Below, piece by piece: positions 39,252 through 47,230 of a DNA stretch of 64,000 bases. The translations under genes were made by a program, and so were the position numbers. Positions within the stretch are counted from its first letter, which is position 1. The number at the start of each line of letters is the position of its first letter. The notes under the pieces are model-generated. The model saw only the letters and a list, made by a program, of their open reading frames with translations. It did not search any database and was not told the DNA's origin. The stretch lies in the NCBI RefSeq assembly GCF_001293565.1, contig NZ_JXMU01000014.1:56772-120771 (forward strand), written 5' to 3'. Source of the DNA: Ahrensia marina. Its GTDB lineage: Bacteria; Pseudomonadota; Alphaproteobacteria; Rhizobiales; Rhizobiaceae.

Positions 39252-39634
39252 TGATCGCCCTTATAGTTGGGAAGTTCTTTGTTCTCGTCGCGGCAGGTAA
39301 ATGGCGGAAAGGTGCTTGCCGTGCCCGCATTCATCGAGGCGACAACCATAGCGTTGGCGACCTCCAGATCATAATCACTGACCGGGCAGACGTGAATATC
39401 ATGATCACATTTTGTTTCAATGAAACGCTCATGCGCGTTGACGAAATCCGCAGTCATCTGACTTTTATCAAACAGCGTCAGCGCCTCATCCCATGCCGCG
39501 CTATAGCGCACACATTTTTCCTGCTTCCAGGAAATTGCTTTTTCCTGCCCGTAAACAGTTTCCGGTAAAAGCAATGTCAGGAAAACAATTCCCGACAAAT
39601 ATCGCAAAGATTTTAAAGATGATAAAACACGCAT
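39248..39634 (-). CDS. Small secreted Cys-containing protein upstream of the beta-lactamase
   Basis: 128 residues: signal peptide (LSGIVFLTLLLPETVYG), then a mature protein with four Cys (KCVRY, TKCDHD, HVCPV, FTCRDE), likely disulfide-bonded. The stop overlaps the beta-lactamase ATG (ATGA). I do not recognise it; coupling suggests a linked role, though that is inference. Confidence 0.72.
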   Translation of the reverse strand: MRVLSSLKSLRYLSGIVFLTLLLPETVYGQEKAISWKQEKCVRYSAAWDEALTLFDKSQMTADFVNAHERFIETKCDHDIHVCPVSDYDLEVANAMVVASMNAGTASTFPPFTCRDENKELPNYKGDQ

Positions 39635-39805
39635 GAAGCTGCGCTAGAGACGAGTTGTGGCGGAATTATGTGACCGTTCCAATATAGCCGCATGATACCT
39701 CTTCATGTGTAATACACCTGTCACACAACCGGCTTAGGCGATTGACAAAACCGATCATCCGGTGCCCAATTTGCTTACCGCAAAAACAATAATCAGGAGA
39801 ACAAT

Positions 39806-41779
39806 ATGTCCGACATCATGCTCATAAAACGCCGCCAGTTTTTGGGTGGTGCTGCTGCCGTAACCGCACTCGCCGTTTTACATCCGTTCTCTGCCAATGC
39901 GTCCGCAAATCAGGTGCATTTGCGCTTTATGGAAACAACCGATCTGCACGTGCACGTGTTCCCATATGACTATTACAGCGATAAGCCGACCGATACTGTA
40001 GGTCTTGCGCGCACGGCTTCCATCATCAAAGAAATCCGCGCTGAATCCACCAATTCGATACTCGTCGACAATGGTGATTTTCTTCAGGGCAACCCGATGG
40101 GCGATTACATCGCCTATGAGCGCGGCATGAAAGAGGGTGACATGCACCCGATCATCCAAGCCATGAACACACTTGGCTATGAAGCATCAACACTCGGCAA
40201 CCACGAATTTAACTATGGCCTCGACTTTCTGATGAAGGCGCTGGCCGGCGCCAATTTCCCGGTTGTGTCCGCCAATATTGCCAAGGAAATGGGTGCCAAT
40301 CCGCGCGCCGACAAAACGCTGCTCAAGCCTTATGTTATCCTTGCTAAAAAGGTCAAAGACGGGGCCGGTAATGAGCACGACATCAAGATCGGCCTGATTG
40401 GTTTTGTACCGCCGCAAGTGATGAACTGGGACCGAAAACATCTGGAAGGCAAGGTTCAGGCCCGCGATATTGTGGAATCAGCTAAAGCCTATGTGCCGGA
40501 AATGAAAGAAGCGGGCGCCGACATCATTATCGCACTTTCGCATTCGGGTATTGGCGAGGCAAAACACACAGACGGCATGGAAAATGCTTCTGTGCCACTG
40601 GCACAAGTCAATGGTATTGACGCGCTGATGACAGGCCATAACCACCTTGTTTTCCCAAGCGAAAAATTTAGCGGTTTTGCCGGTGTCGACATTGCCAAGG
40701 GCACAATCCACGGCAAACCGGCGGCGATGGGCGGCTTCTGGGGCTCCCACCTTGGCTTGATTGACCTGATGTTGGAGAAAGACGGCAATGAATGGAAAGT
40801 CGTCACCAGCACCACAGAAGCGCGTCCGATCTCCAAGCGCGGCGATGACCGCAAGGTGACAGCGCTTGTTGAAAGCCAGGAAGATGTACTCGCCAGTGTT
40901 CAAAAAGAACATGATGAAACGCTCGCCTATGTGCGCCGTTCCGTTGGTAAAACCGATGCACCGCTGCATTCCTATTTCGCGCTTGTCGCCGATGATCCAT
41001 CGGTGCAGATCGTCAGTCAGGCGCAGCAATGGTATATTGCGGAAATGATGCAGGGCACGAAATGGGAAGGCCTGCCAATTCTGTCGGCGGCAGCGCCGTT
41101 TAAAGCAGGTGGCCGCGGTGGTCCGGATTATTATACCGATGTTGCCAAGGGCGATGTCGCCATCAAAAATGTGGCCGATCTTTACCTCTATCCAAACACG
41201 GTGCGCGCGGTGGAAATTTCCGGTGCTCAGGTCAAAGACTGGCTGGAGCGTTCGGCGGGCATGTTCAATCAGGTGGACCCGGGCCAGGCCGACCAGCCGC
41301 TGCTCAACCCTGAATTCCCGTCCTATAATTTTGATGTGATGGACGGCGTGACCTACAAGATTGACCTGTCGCAACCATCCAAATTTGACAGCGACGGCAA
41401 TGTGATCAACGAAGATGCCAACCGCATTGTCGATTTGCAATTTGACGGCAAGCCGATTGATCCCGAAGCGCGTTTTGTTGTGGCAACCAACAATTACCGC
41501 GCCAGTGGCGGCGGCAGTTTCCCCGGCGCATTGGGCGACACGATCATCTTTGAAGGACCGGACACCAACCGCGATGTGATCGTGCGTTACATTGTGGACC
41601 AAGGCACAATCAGCCCGAGCGCGGACGGTAATTGGACGTTCAAGGAACTGGAAGGCACGTCGGTTGTGTTCGATACGGGACCAAACGCCAAGCAATATGC
41701 CGGTGATGTAAAGGGCGTTACAATTGAAGAAGCCGGTGAAGGCGATGACGGTTTCGCCCGCTTCCGTATCAATCTTTAA
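39806..41779 (+). CDS. cpdB: 2',3'-cyclic-nucleotide 2'-phosphodiesterase/3'-nucleotidase
   Basis: 657 residues of the 5'-nucleotidase family. Metal motifs ETTDLHVHV, LVDNGDFLQG, LGNHEFNYG and MTGHNHLVF. Substrate-binding C-terminal domain ends in FARFRINL. The N-terminus IKRRQFLGGAAAVTALAV has twin arginines, so export by Tat is likely, unlike E. coli CpdB. Strong AGGAGA before the ATG. A second copy of its last codons lies at 43054. Confidence 0.94.
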   Translation: MSDIMLIKRRQFLGGAAAVTALAVLHPFSANASANQVHLRFMETTDLHVHVFPYDYYSDKPTDTVGLARTASIIKEIRAESTNSILVDNGDFLQGNPMGDYIAYERGMKEGDMHPIIQAMNTLGYEASTLGNHEFNYGLDFLMKALAGANFPVVSANIAKEMGANPRADKTLLKPYVILAKKVKDGAGNEHDIKIGLIGFVPPQVMNWDRKHLEGKVQARDIVESAKAYVPEMKEAGADIIIALSHSGIGEAKHTDGMENASVPLAQVNGIDALMTGHNHLVFPSEKFSGFAGVDIAKGTIHGKPAAMGGFWGSHLGLIDLMLEKDGNEWKVVTSTTEARPISKRGDDRKVTALVESQEDVLASVQKEHDETLAYVRRSVGKTDAPLHSYFALVADDPSVQIVSQAQQWYIAEMMQGTKWEGLPILSAAAPFKAGGRGGPDYYTDVAKGDVAIKNVADLYLYPNTVRAVEISGAQVKDWLERSAGMFNQVDPGQADQPLLNPEFPSYNFDVMDGVTYKIDLSQPSKFDSDGNVINEDANRIVDLQFDGKPIDPEARFVVATNNYRASGGGSFPGALGDTIIFEGPDTNRDVIVRYIVDQGTISPSADGNWTFKELEGTSVVFDTGPNAKQYAGDVKGVTIEEAGEGDDGFARFRINL

Positions 41780-41787
41780 AACTGAAC

Positions 41788-41818
41788 ATCGGGGCCGGAA
41801 AGACGGCCCCGCTTTTTG
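41788..41818 (+). terminator. Terminator of cpdB
   Basis: CGGGGCC / GGCCCCG stem (41790-41796 and 41805-41811) followed by T5, 9 bp after the stop. Confidence 0.92.
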
Positions 41819-41838
41819 CTATGTGATTTCATTCCACC

Positions 41839-42234
41839 TTACGCAGCAGCAGTCGCTTCAATTTCAAACAACAATCCGGGAATGGCTAGGCGTGTCACAC
41901 CTAGCAATGTCATTGGCGGCGCACATTCAATCGGTCCGAAACGCATGCCGAGCAGATCAAAGTTTTTCAGCGCCTCATCAACATCGGTGGCATAAACACC
42001 AAGCTTGATAATGTTGCGCAAACTCATATCCGCGTCTGATAAAACTGCTTCCAGATTATTGAGCGCCAAATCCATCTGTGCGCGCATATCGCCAGCATGT
42101 TGCGGATTACCATTTGCATCAACGGCGGTTTGCCCCGCACAAATCAACTGGCGTGATGCGCCTTCAATAATTTCCGCTTGATTATAGCCAAGCTTTAAAG
42201 ACCAGTTCCAAGGGTTAACAGGGGTGCGTTGCAT
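41839..42234 (-). CDS. Rid-family protein
   Basis: 131 residues. RidA-like fold (AEIIEGASRQLICAGQTAV; LGVYATDVDEAL). At the position of the catalytic Arg of RidA (PARS motif) it reads PPMTLLG, so the Arg is absent. Start 42234 is chosen: AGGAG lies 9 nt before it but directly abuts the ATG at 42243. Divergent from the WYL regulator, likely its target. Confidence 0.86.
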   Translation of the reverse strand: MQRTPVNPWNWSLKLGYNQAEIIEGASRQLICAGQTAVDANGNPQHAGDMRAQMDLALNNLEAVLSDADMSLRNIIKLGVYATDVDEALKNFDLLGMRFGPIECAPPMTLLGVTRLAIPGLLFEIEATAAA

Positions 42235-42320
42235 CGTCATCATCTCCTATTGACATTGATGCAAACCGTGTAAATTTAATTAGTGCCATTTATTGTCACC
42301 AAAAACGCTTAAGGTGAATT

Positions 42321-43040
42321 ATGGATATTCGAACACGTCAGGACAGCATCGTTCGCACCTTGCGACGTAATGGAACATCGACAGTCGATGCGCTGGCTGA
42401 GGATGTTGGCACCTCAAGGAGAACCGTGCTTCGCGATATTGTTGCTTTGCGCGATCAGGGCTTTGTCATTCATTCAGAAACAGGGCGCGGCGGCGGGCTG
42501 CAACTTGACCCACAGTCGGTGCAGACAAGCGCGCGCCTGTCAGTCGCAGAAGTGTTCGCGCTCTTGATAAGCGTAACAGCGATGCGGATCGCGCAAGACC
42601 TGCCATTTTCCGATCTGGCCGATGCGGGACTGGCAAAGATCGAAAAATCATTGTCACCGGACAAAGTACGTGATTTGCGCCGCCTGCTCGATTGCCTGCA
42701 CATTGGTCAATTGTCGCCGCAGCAAGATATTTCAGGGCGCGGCCCGATGGACGCAGCATTGCTGCCAGCTTTCGAAACCGCTTTTCTGGAGAAGCAAGAG
42801 CTGCACTTTGATTACACAGACGCAAAGGGCTGCGTGACAAAGCGTAAAGTCGAGCCGCAAGCCATGCTGATTTTACCGCCCTTGTGGTATTTGGTGGCTT
42901 GGGACCCGGAGCGCGCTGGTTTCCGGCATTTCCGAATGGACCGGATCAGCAACCCGCACCCGATAAGCGGCACTTCATTCCGGCGAAAACACGTTCCGTT
43001 TGCAGATGATGTCTGCCCTTACAATGATTTGCCGAAATAG
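42321..43040 (+). CDS. HTH/WYL-domain (YafY-type) transcriptional regulator
   Basis: 239 residues: N-terminal HTH-11 domain (STVDALAEDVGTSRRTVLRDI, about 20-40) and a C-terminal WYL sensor domain with PPLWYLVAWD. The ending TSFRRKHVPFADDVCPYNDLPK is repeated in diverged form at 44905. Divergent from the Rid gene. Ligand unknown. Confidence 0.92.
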   Translation: MDIRTRQDSIVRTLRRNGTSTVDALAEDVGTSRRTVLRDIVALRDQGFVIHSETGRGGGLQLDPQSVQTSARLSVAEVFALLISVTAMRIAQDLPFSDLADAGLAKIEKSLSPDKVRDLRRLLDCLHIGQLSPQQDISGRGPMDAALLPAFETAFLEKQELHFDYTDAKGCVTKRKVEPQAMLILPPLWYLVAWDPERAGFRHFRMDRISNPHPISGTSFRRKHVPFADDVCPYNDLPK

Positions 43041-43053
43041 CTTCAGGGCATAC

Positions 43054-43107
43054 GAAGAAGCCGGTGAAGGCGACGACGGTTTCGCCCGCTTCCGTATTGC
43101 GCTTTAA
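43054..43107 (+). pseudogene. Remnant of a second cpdB (last 17 codons)
   Basis: 54 bp matching the end of cpdB (41726-41779) with five mismatches; it still reads EEAGEGDDGFARFRIAL then stop. A terminator similar in placement follows. No upstream cpdB sequence remains: the preceding bases are the end of the WYL gene. This marks a deleted cpdB duplicate or recombined tail. Confidence 0.85.
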
Positions 43108-43111
43108 AATT

Positions 43112-43146
43112 AAAAACGGGGTCAAAATGGCCCCGTTTTCTTTTCC
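43112..43146. terminator. Terminator after the cpdB remnant
   Basis: AAAACGGGG / CCCCGTTTT (43113-43121 and 43131-43139) with C-TTTT after it. It lies where the cpdB terminator would lie relative to its tail and can also end the convergent epimerase transcript. Confidence 0.88.
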
Positions 43147-43193
43147 TTGACCGCTATTGAATTTGCTTGCCCCACGCCAATCCGTACAGCGTC

Positions 43194-44081
43194 CTATCCA
43201 TCCACATACATGCGCCAATGATGCGCCGGCTTGAAGCCCACAAGCTTTTTGGCTTTTTTGTTGGCATAGAATGTCTCATTCTCGCCCATGTCACTTACTG
43301 GCACATCTTGATAGAATTTCTCGATCAATTCAGCCGTGCTGTCAGCAACAGAATGGTCGTCATTCGATACATTGAAAATTTCAAAGCCAAGCCCGTCTGT
43401 TTTCAGGCAGCGGTCAACCATTTGCCCCAGATCGCGCGCATCAATATAGGCAAAAATATTCCGGCGGCGCAAAGAAGGATCTGCGATATAAGCGGGGAAG
43501 TTTTGCGCATATTCATGTGGCTCAATCACATTGTTGATACGCAGGCCGTAAATGTCAAAACCGGAGCGGCGTTGAAAACTGCGTGCGGTCACCTCATTGG
43601 CAACCTTGGACATGGCGTAACTATCTTCAGGGATAACCGGATGTTCTTCATCGATGGGCAAATATTCCGGCTTGCGCTCGCCATCGGCAAAACAAACACC
43701 ATAGGTGGTTTCTGATGAGGCAAAGATAATTTTCTTCACGCCGAATTTCACCGCAGCATCGATAACATTATACGTGCCAATCGTATTGACGCGGTAACAT
43801 TCATTGTCTGACGTCATCAGCAAACGCGGCACGGCTGCAAAATGCACAACAGCGTCAAATTTCGGCACGCCGGTGCCGGGTTCCAGTTCGTCAAATCCGG
43901 CATAGCTTGCCATAACGTCAAACATCTGTCCGGCATCGGTGATATCCGCGATACGGTTTTCAACACCGGGCAAATCAAGCGCAACCTTGTCAACATTCAG
44001 TACCGTGTGACCCTTTTCGATCAGATATTCGACAGCATGGCGGCCCGCTTTGCCCGACCCGCCAGTAAACAAAACCCGCAT
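43194..44081 (-). CDS. NAD(P)-dependent epimerase/dehydratase
   Basis: 295 residues, extended short-chain dehydrogenase. GGSGKAGRHAVEYL nucleotide-binding motif at residue 7, Ser in ASSETTYG and YAMSK catalytic pair (Tyr, Lys). Sugar-nucleotide or uronate substrates are likely but unspecified. It stands alone between a shared terminator and a hemerythrin-like gene, inside the putative duplicated block. Confidence 0.88.
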   Translation of the reverse strand: MRVLFTGGSGKAGRHAVEYLIEKGHTVLNVDKVALDLPGVENRIADITDAGQMFDVMASYAGFDELEPGTGVPKFDAVVHFAAVPRLLMTSDNECYRVNTIGTYNVIDAAVKFGVKKIIFASSETTYGVCFADGERKPEYLPIDEEHPVIPEDSYAMSKVANEVTARSFQRRSGFDIYGLRINNVIEPHEYAQNFPAYIADPSLRRRNIFAYIDARDLGQMVDRCLKTDGLGFEIFNVSNDDHSVADSTAELIEKFYQDVPVSDMGENETFYANKKAKKLVGFKPAHHWRMYVDG

Positions 44082-44258
44082 AATAATCCCCTTTGGTTTT
44101 AGCTAAGAAGTACTTAGGGGTTCGGCTTAAGAAAGCAATGGCATTAGGGTGCCGCTATTTCATGCACCGCTTGATCAGCATTGTCTCAAACATAAGGGCC
44201 ACGTTAAGCCGGGAGCGAACCTTCTTGACTTGGACTACGTTCGCCCAATATCTGCGCC

Positions 44259-44840
44259 ATGACAGATTTTTCGACCCGATCGCTGGATGAACTGAGCGTT
44301 GATGAGGCCGGGCGGCCCAAAGCCCCACCAGTGCCGGAGGCCACAGACATACATCGTCGCCAAGGTCGGCAACTTGCCGCAATCCATCGTCATTATTTAA
44401 GAGAGATGGCTCAAATCGGCGCGGTGCTCGCCAGGATCGAAGCGCGGGATGCGCCGCCTGAGCACTTGAAGCAGCTTGTCCTTTCACTCGATATGGCCGA
44501 GAATTTTCGGGCGTTCGGATCGCTTTGCGGCCGTGAATGCCAAGTGCTCAAATTTCATCATGATATTGAAAGCGCGGACATGTTCCCGCGGATAGAGGCA
44601 GCAGGTGGCGGCATGTTCCGCGCGGTTGTCGCAAAGCTGAAAGCCGAGCACGAAGTCGTCCATGAATTGATTATCCGCCTTGCCAGTGCGGCGGATACAT
44701 TGGCGCAAGACCCCTCGGAAGAAAATTTCGCTCAAGCCGCCAACATATTCAGAAAACTGGAAGAAGTTGTACGCTCCCATTTCGGCTATGAGGAAACCGA
44801 ACTGGCAGAGGCCATCGGGTATTATCTCGGATCGATCTGA
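44259..44840 (+). CDS. Hemerythrin-like (HHE-domain) protein
   Basis: 193 residues, all-helical. Metal-ligand-like spacing: IHRHYLREM, KFHHDIESADMFPRIE, LKAEHEVVHELI and VRSHFGYEETELAEAIGYY, consistent with a four-helix diiron hemerythrin fold. Roles in this family include O2 or NO sensing and iron storage; none can be assigned. No ribosome site stands out. Confidence 0.75.
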   Translation: MTDFSTRSLDELSVDEAGRPKAPPVPEATDIHRRQGRQLAAIHRHYLREMAQIGAVLARIEARDAPPEHLKQLVLSLDMAENFRAFGSLCGRECQVLKFHHDIESADMFPRIEAAGGGMFRAVVAKLKAEHEVVHELIIRLASAADTLAQDPSEENFAQAANIFRKLEEVVRSHFGYEETELAEAIGYYLGSI

Positions 44841-44892
44841 CACCGCACCATTCAAAGTGCAAAATTATAATTACTTATAGCGTCTGTCATTG

Positions 44893-44991
44893 ATGGAGCA
44901 GGCAGGCGGCACTTCATTACCGCGAAAGCACGTGCCGTTTGAAGATGATATCTGCCCATATAAGGATCTACCAAACGCACTGAATCAATAG
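44893..44991 (+). pseudogene. Remnant of a WYL regulator gene (C-terminal end)
   Basis: Reads GGTSLPRKHVPFEDDICPYK plus DLP and a stop, matching the end of the WYL regulator (GTSFRRKHVPFADDVCPYND) at 17 of 23 residues. No HTH or WYL core precedes it. Together with the cpdB remnant it suggests an ancestral second cpdB-rid-WYL block. Confidence 0.75.
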
Positions 44992-45273
44992 CATTTATTG
45001 TCCATCGCACCAAACATTGCGCTCAACTTGGCACAAGGTCACACGTCATCTAGGCAATTCATATTCAGCATTGTCAAAATTTAACACGTCATGACTTTCA
45101 ACGAAAAGATGTGAAAGTGCATGCGGCCATTTTTGACCTAAGAAGCTTGCAACATAATCGAATGAATATAATTCCGGATATTGCACTGTAAATACTTGAG
45201 TTGATATGAAAAGACATGATCGAAATCTAAACCATACAGAGTATTTCAGAGGTCCAACGGTGAGGAGTTTTCT
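44992..45273. other. Intergenic stretch, AT-rich
   Basis: No gene with good support. A minus-strand open frame (45046-45303) reads protein-like (VQYPELYSFDYVASFLGQ) but overlaps the start of the next gene and has no ribosome site; it could be the tail of a lost gene. GAGGAG at 45262-45267 is the ribosome site for the downstream gene. Confidence 0.4.
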
Positions 45274-46170
45274 TTGACTGATGTCGCAGATTTTTTGAAA
45301 CAAAAGTATCCTGATAACAACAAAGTTTGTGAAGGTCTGATAAGTCTATATAACGACTTTTCTAGTTGGGGTGTTAAAGATAGCACATTTGATCAAAGTT
45401 TAACTGATAATGATCCTAACCGCTTTCATTCTCGCGTTTGGGAAATGGTACTTGCACGGCACCTAAAAAATTTAGGCTTTGATATTAAATCAGAGGATGC
45501 GGGACCGGATTTCCTCTTTGAGCAGGACGGACAACGTATCTGGGTTGAAGCTGTTTGCCCCACACCAGTAGGTTTATCTCAACAGTGGTTAAATCCATTT
45601 GAGTTGGATGATGGACCACACGTCTCAAGCATCCCGCATGAGCAAATGCTATTGCGTTGGACCTCTGTTCTCAAAGAGAAAAACGATAAGCTCATAGGCA
45701 CCAACAGCAAAGCCGGCTACATTCAAAAAGGCATAGTTAAGGAAAATGACGCTTATGTGGTAGCTATTAGCTCATCCCAACTAGGCATGGGGTTGCTAAC
45801 CTACTTAGGTATTTCCCAATTTCCTATGGCTGTTGAAGCAGTGTTCCCCATCGGTCCAAACCAGGTCGTGATCGACCGTGAAACAATGGAGGTATCTGAT
45901 ATTAATCACCAACATCGACCGGCAATTATTAAACCATCGACAGGAGCCGAAATAAACACGGGTAATTTTCTCGATCAAAACTATAATAGAGTTAGCGCCA
46001 TAATAGGTACAAACGCTGGCCTCGATGCCGCTTGTGGTTGTGAATGGCCGATATGTGTTGTCCATAACCCCAATGCAAGTAGTTCAGCACCTAAAGAAGT
46101 TTGGGGAGCGCGTGATGAATATTTTGCAACCGATATGGGAGATTTCTTTAGACTTGATCGTTATACTTAA
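45274..46170 (+). CDS. Orphan protein with PD-(D/E)XK-nuclease-like core
   Basis: 298 residues, not in a family I can name. Residues 50-95 show the order seen in PD-(D/E)XK folds: RVWEMVLARHLKNLGFDI (helix with Glu57), GPDF (Asp79) and RIWVEAV (Glu92). The usual Lys is Val, so activity is uncertain. TTG start with GAGGAG 6 nt upstream. Codon use and A+T content differ from neighbouring housekeeping genes, suggesting transfer. Isolated restriction- or defence-like role is inference only. Confidence 0.7.
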   Translation: MTDVADFLKQKYPDNNKVCEGLISLYNDFSSWGVKDSTFDQSLTDNDPNRFHSRVWEMVLARHLKNLGFDIKSEDAGPDFLFEQDGQRIWVEAVCPTPVGLSQQWLNPFELDDGPHVSSIPHEQMLLRWTSVLKEKNDKLIGTNSKAGYIQKGIVKENDAYVVAISSSQLGMGLLTYLGISQFPMAVEAVFPIGPNQVVIDRETMEVSDINHQHRPAIIKPSTGAEINTGNFLDQNYNRVSAIIGTNAGLDAACGCEWPICVVHNPNASSSAPKEVWGARDEYFATDMGDFFRLDRYT

Positions 46171-46282
46171 GGCGAACTATTGAGATCTATCGAAATGCTG
46201 CATTTGCGTTTATTAAACCTAAAGAACACGTTGGCAATTGATCCGCTAAATAGAAATTAACGGTCAGAGTAAAAACTCCCCC

Positions 46283-46636
46283 CTACCCCAGCTTTCCCGC
46301 GATATCGTCGATCTTGTCGGCAGCCTGTGTCAATCGGTCCACGAGCGTTTCATCGCGCTTGTCGGCTTTGCTTAAAGCATCGTCGCGGGTGCGGCGCAGC
46401 GATTCCATTTCGGTCTCGATGCCTTTGACGCGCTTTTGCAGTTCGGTGAGTTCATCCATCACCATAATACCGGCCATAACAGTCAGGCGCTGGTCGCCAA
46501 TTTCGCCGAAGGATGATTTCAAATGGCCGACATATTTATCGAACTTGGCCGCCAGCGCTTCCAGATGTTCTTCCTGCCCCGGATCGCAGGCCATACGGTA
46601 GCTTTTGCCATCAATTGTTACGTTGACCTGTGCCAT
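46283..46636 (-). CDS. zapA: Cell division protein ZapA
   Basis: 117 residues. N-terminal AQVNVTIDGKSYRMACDPGQEEHLEALA is the ZapA signature, with a C-terminal coiled coil. It promotes FtsZ bundling. Its ATG overlaps the stop of the DUF4164 gene by one base (TAATG). In relatives 6S RNA and 5-FCL follow directly; here they lie 9 kb away. Confidence 0.94.
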   Translation of the reverse strand: MAQVNVTIDGKSYRMACDPGQEEHLEALAAKFDKYVGHLKSSFGEIGDQRLTVMAGIMVMDELTELQKRVKGIETEMESLRRTRDDALSKADKRDETLVDRLTQAADKIDDIAGKLG

Positions 46637-46908
46637 TACTTATCCAATACCGCACGGATGGTTTCCATCGCCGTCACCAGACGCCGCGAAACTTCCTTGT
46701 TGACTTCCTCAAGCCGTTCAGCGCGCCCTTCTGACGTATCAAGCTCACCGGCAAGCCGTGCGCGGTCAGAGTTCAGGCGCTGCACTTCTTCTTCGGCGTC
46801 TTTGAATTCGGCGCGCACTTCGACAGTGCGGTCCACCGCATCTTCCAGTTTTGCCAAAGCTTTGTCCAAGCGGTTGAGTGCCTGGGTTAATGTTTGAGGC
46901 GCAGCCAT
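46636..46908 (-). CDS. DUF4164-family coiled-coil protein
   Basis: 90 residues from the ATG at 46908, nearly all coiled coil (LNRLDKALAKLEDAVDRTVE; LEEVNKEVSRRLVTAMETI). A conserved partner of zapA in Hyphomicrobiales. A longer frame to 47052 lacks family likeness. Function unknown, probably division-linked. Confidence 0.85.
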   Translation of the reverse strand: MAAPQTLTQALNRLDKALAKLEDAVDRTVEVRAEFKDAEEEVQRLNSDRARLAGELDTSEGRAERLEEVNKEVSRRLVTAMETIRAVLDK

Positions 46909-47144
46909 TGTCGAACGATCATATCCTTTCGCCGTAAATCCGGCAGATAGTCGGCTCTGGGCACCGATGTTTGTTGAATGGCAATAAGGCCTTAGCATGG
47001 TCCCATAACACAGAACTTCAACTAGCCTTTGATTGGCGACGATTTCAAGCAATCATTGGCTTGATCAACAATTTTTGTGGCTCTACAACGACAAGCCGAC
47101 AATAAGTCTTCACAGCCAAAATGATGCGTTGCAACACGCATTTG

Positions 47145-47172
47145 TTGACTCAAACCGCCCACCTGCTATGTC
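47145..47172 (+). promoter_or_regulatory. Candidate tkt promoter
   Basis: TTGACT (47145-47150), 16-nt spacer, TATGTC (47167-47172), 59 bp before tkt. The rest of 46909-47230 holds no gene that I can support. Confidence 0.5.
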
Positions 47173-47230
47173 ACGCAGGAATTTTTAAGGCACATCAGAA
47201 TTGCCGTCCCAGTGAAAATGGATCTAAAAT

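Noticed and set aside
40478..41695. 405-codon open frame antisense to cpdB
   Set aside because: Shadow of a well-conserved gene; no start signals or known motifs.
45046..45303. 85-codon minus-strand frame upstream of the PD-(D/E)XK-like gene
   Set aside because: Protein-like in parts, but it overlaps the start of the next gene, has no ribosome site, and no known match; could be a lost gene's tail, so left as a note only.
37500..46282. Possible integrated prophage or genomic island
   Set aside because: No integrase, phage structural gene, tRNA or direct-repeat ends seen; accessory block only.
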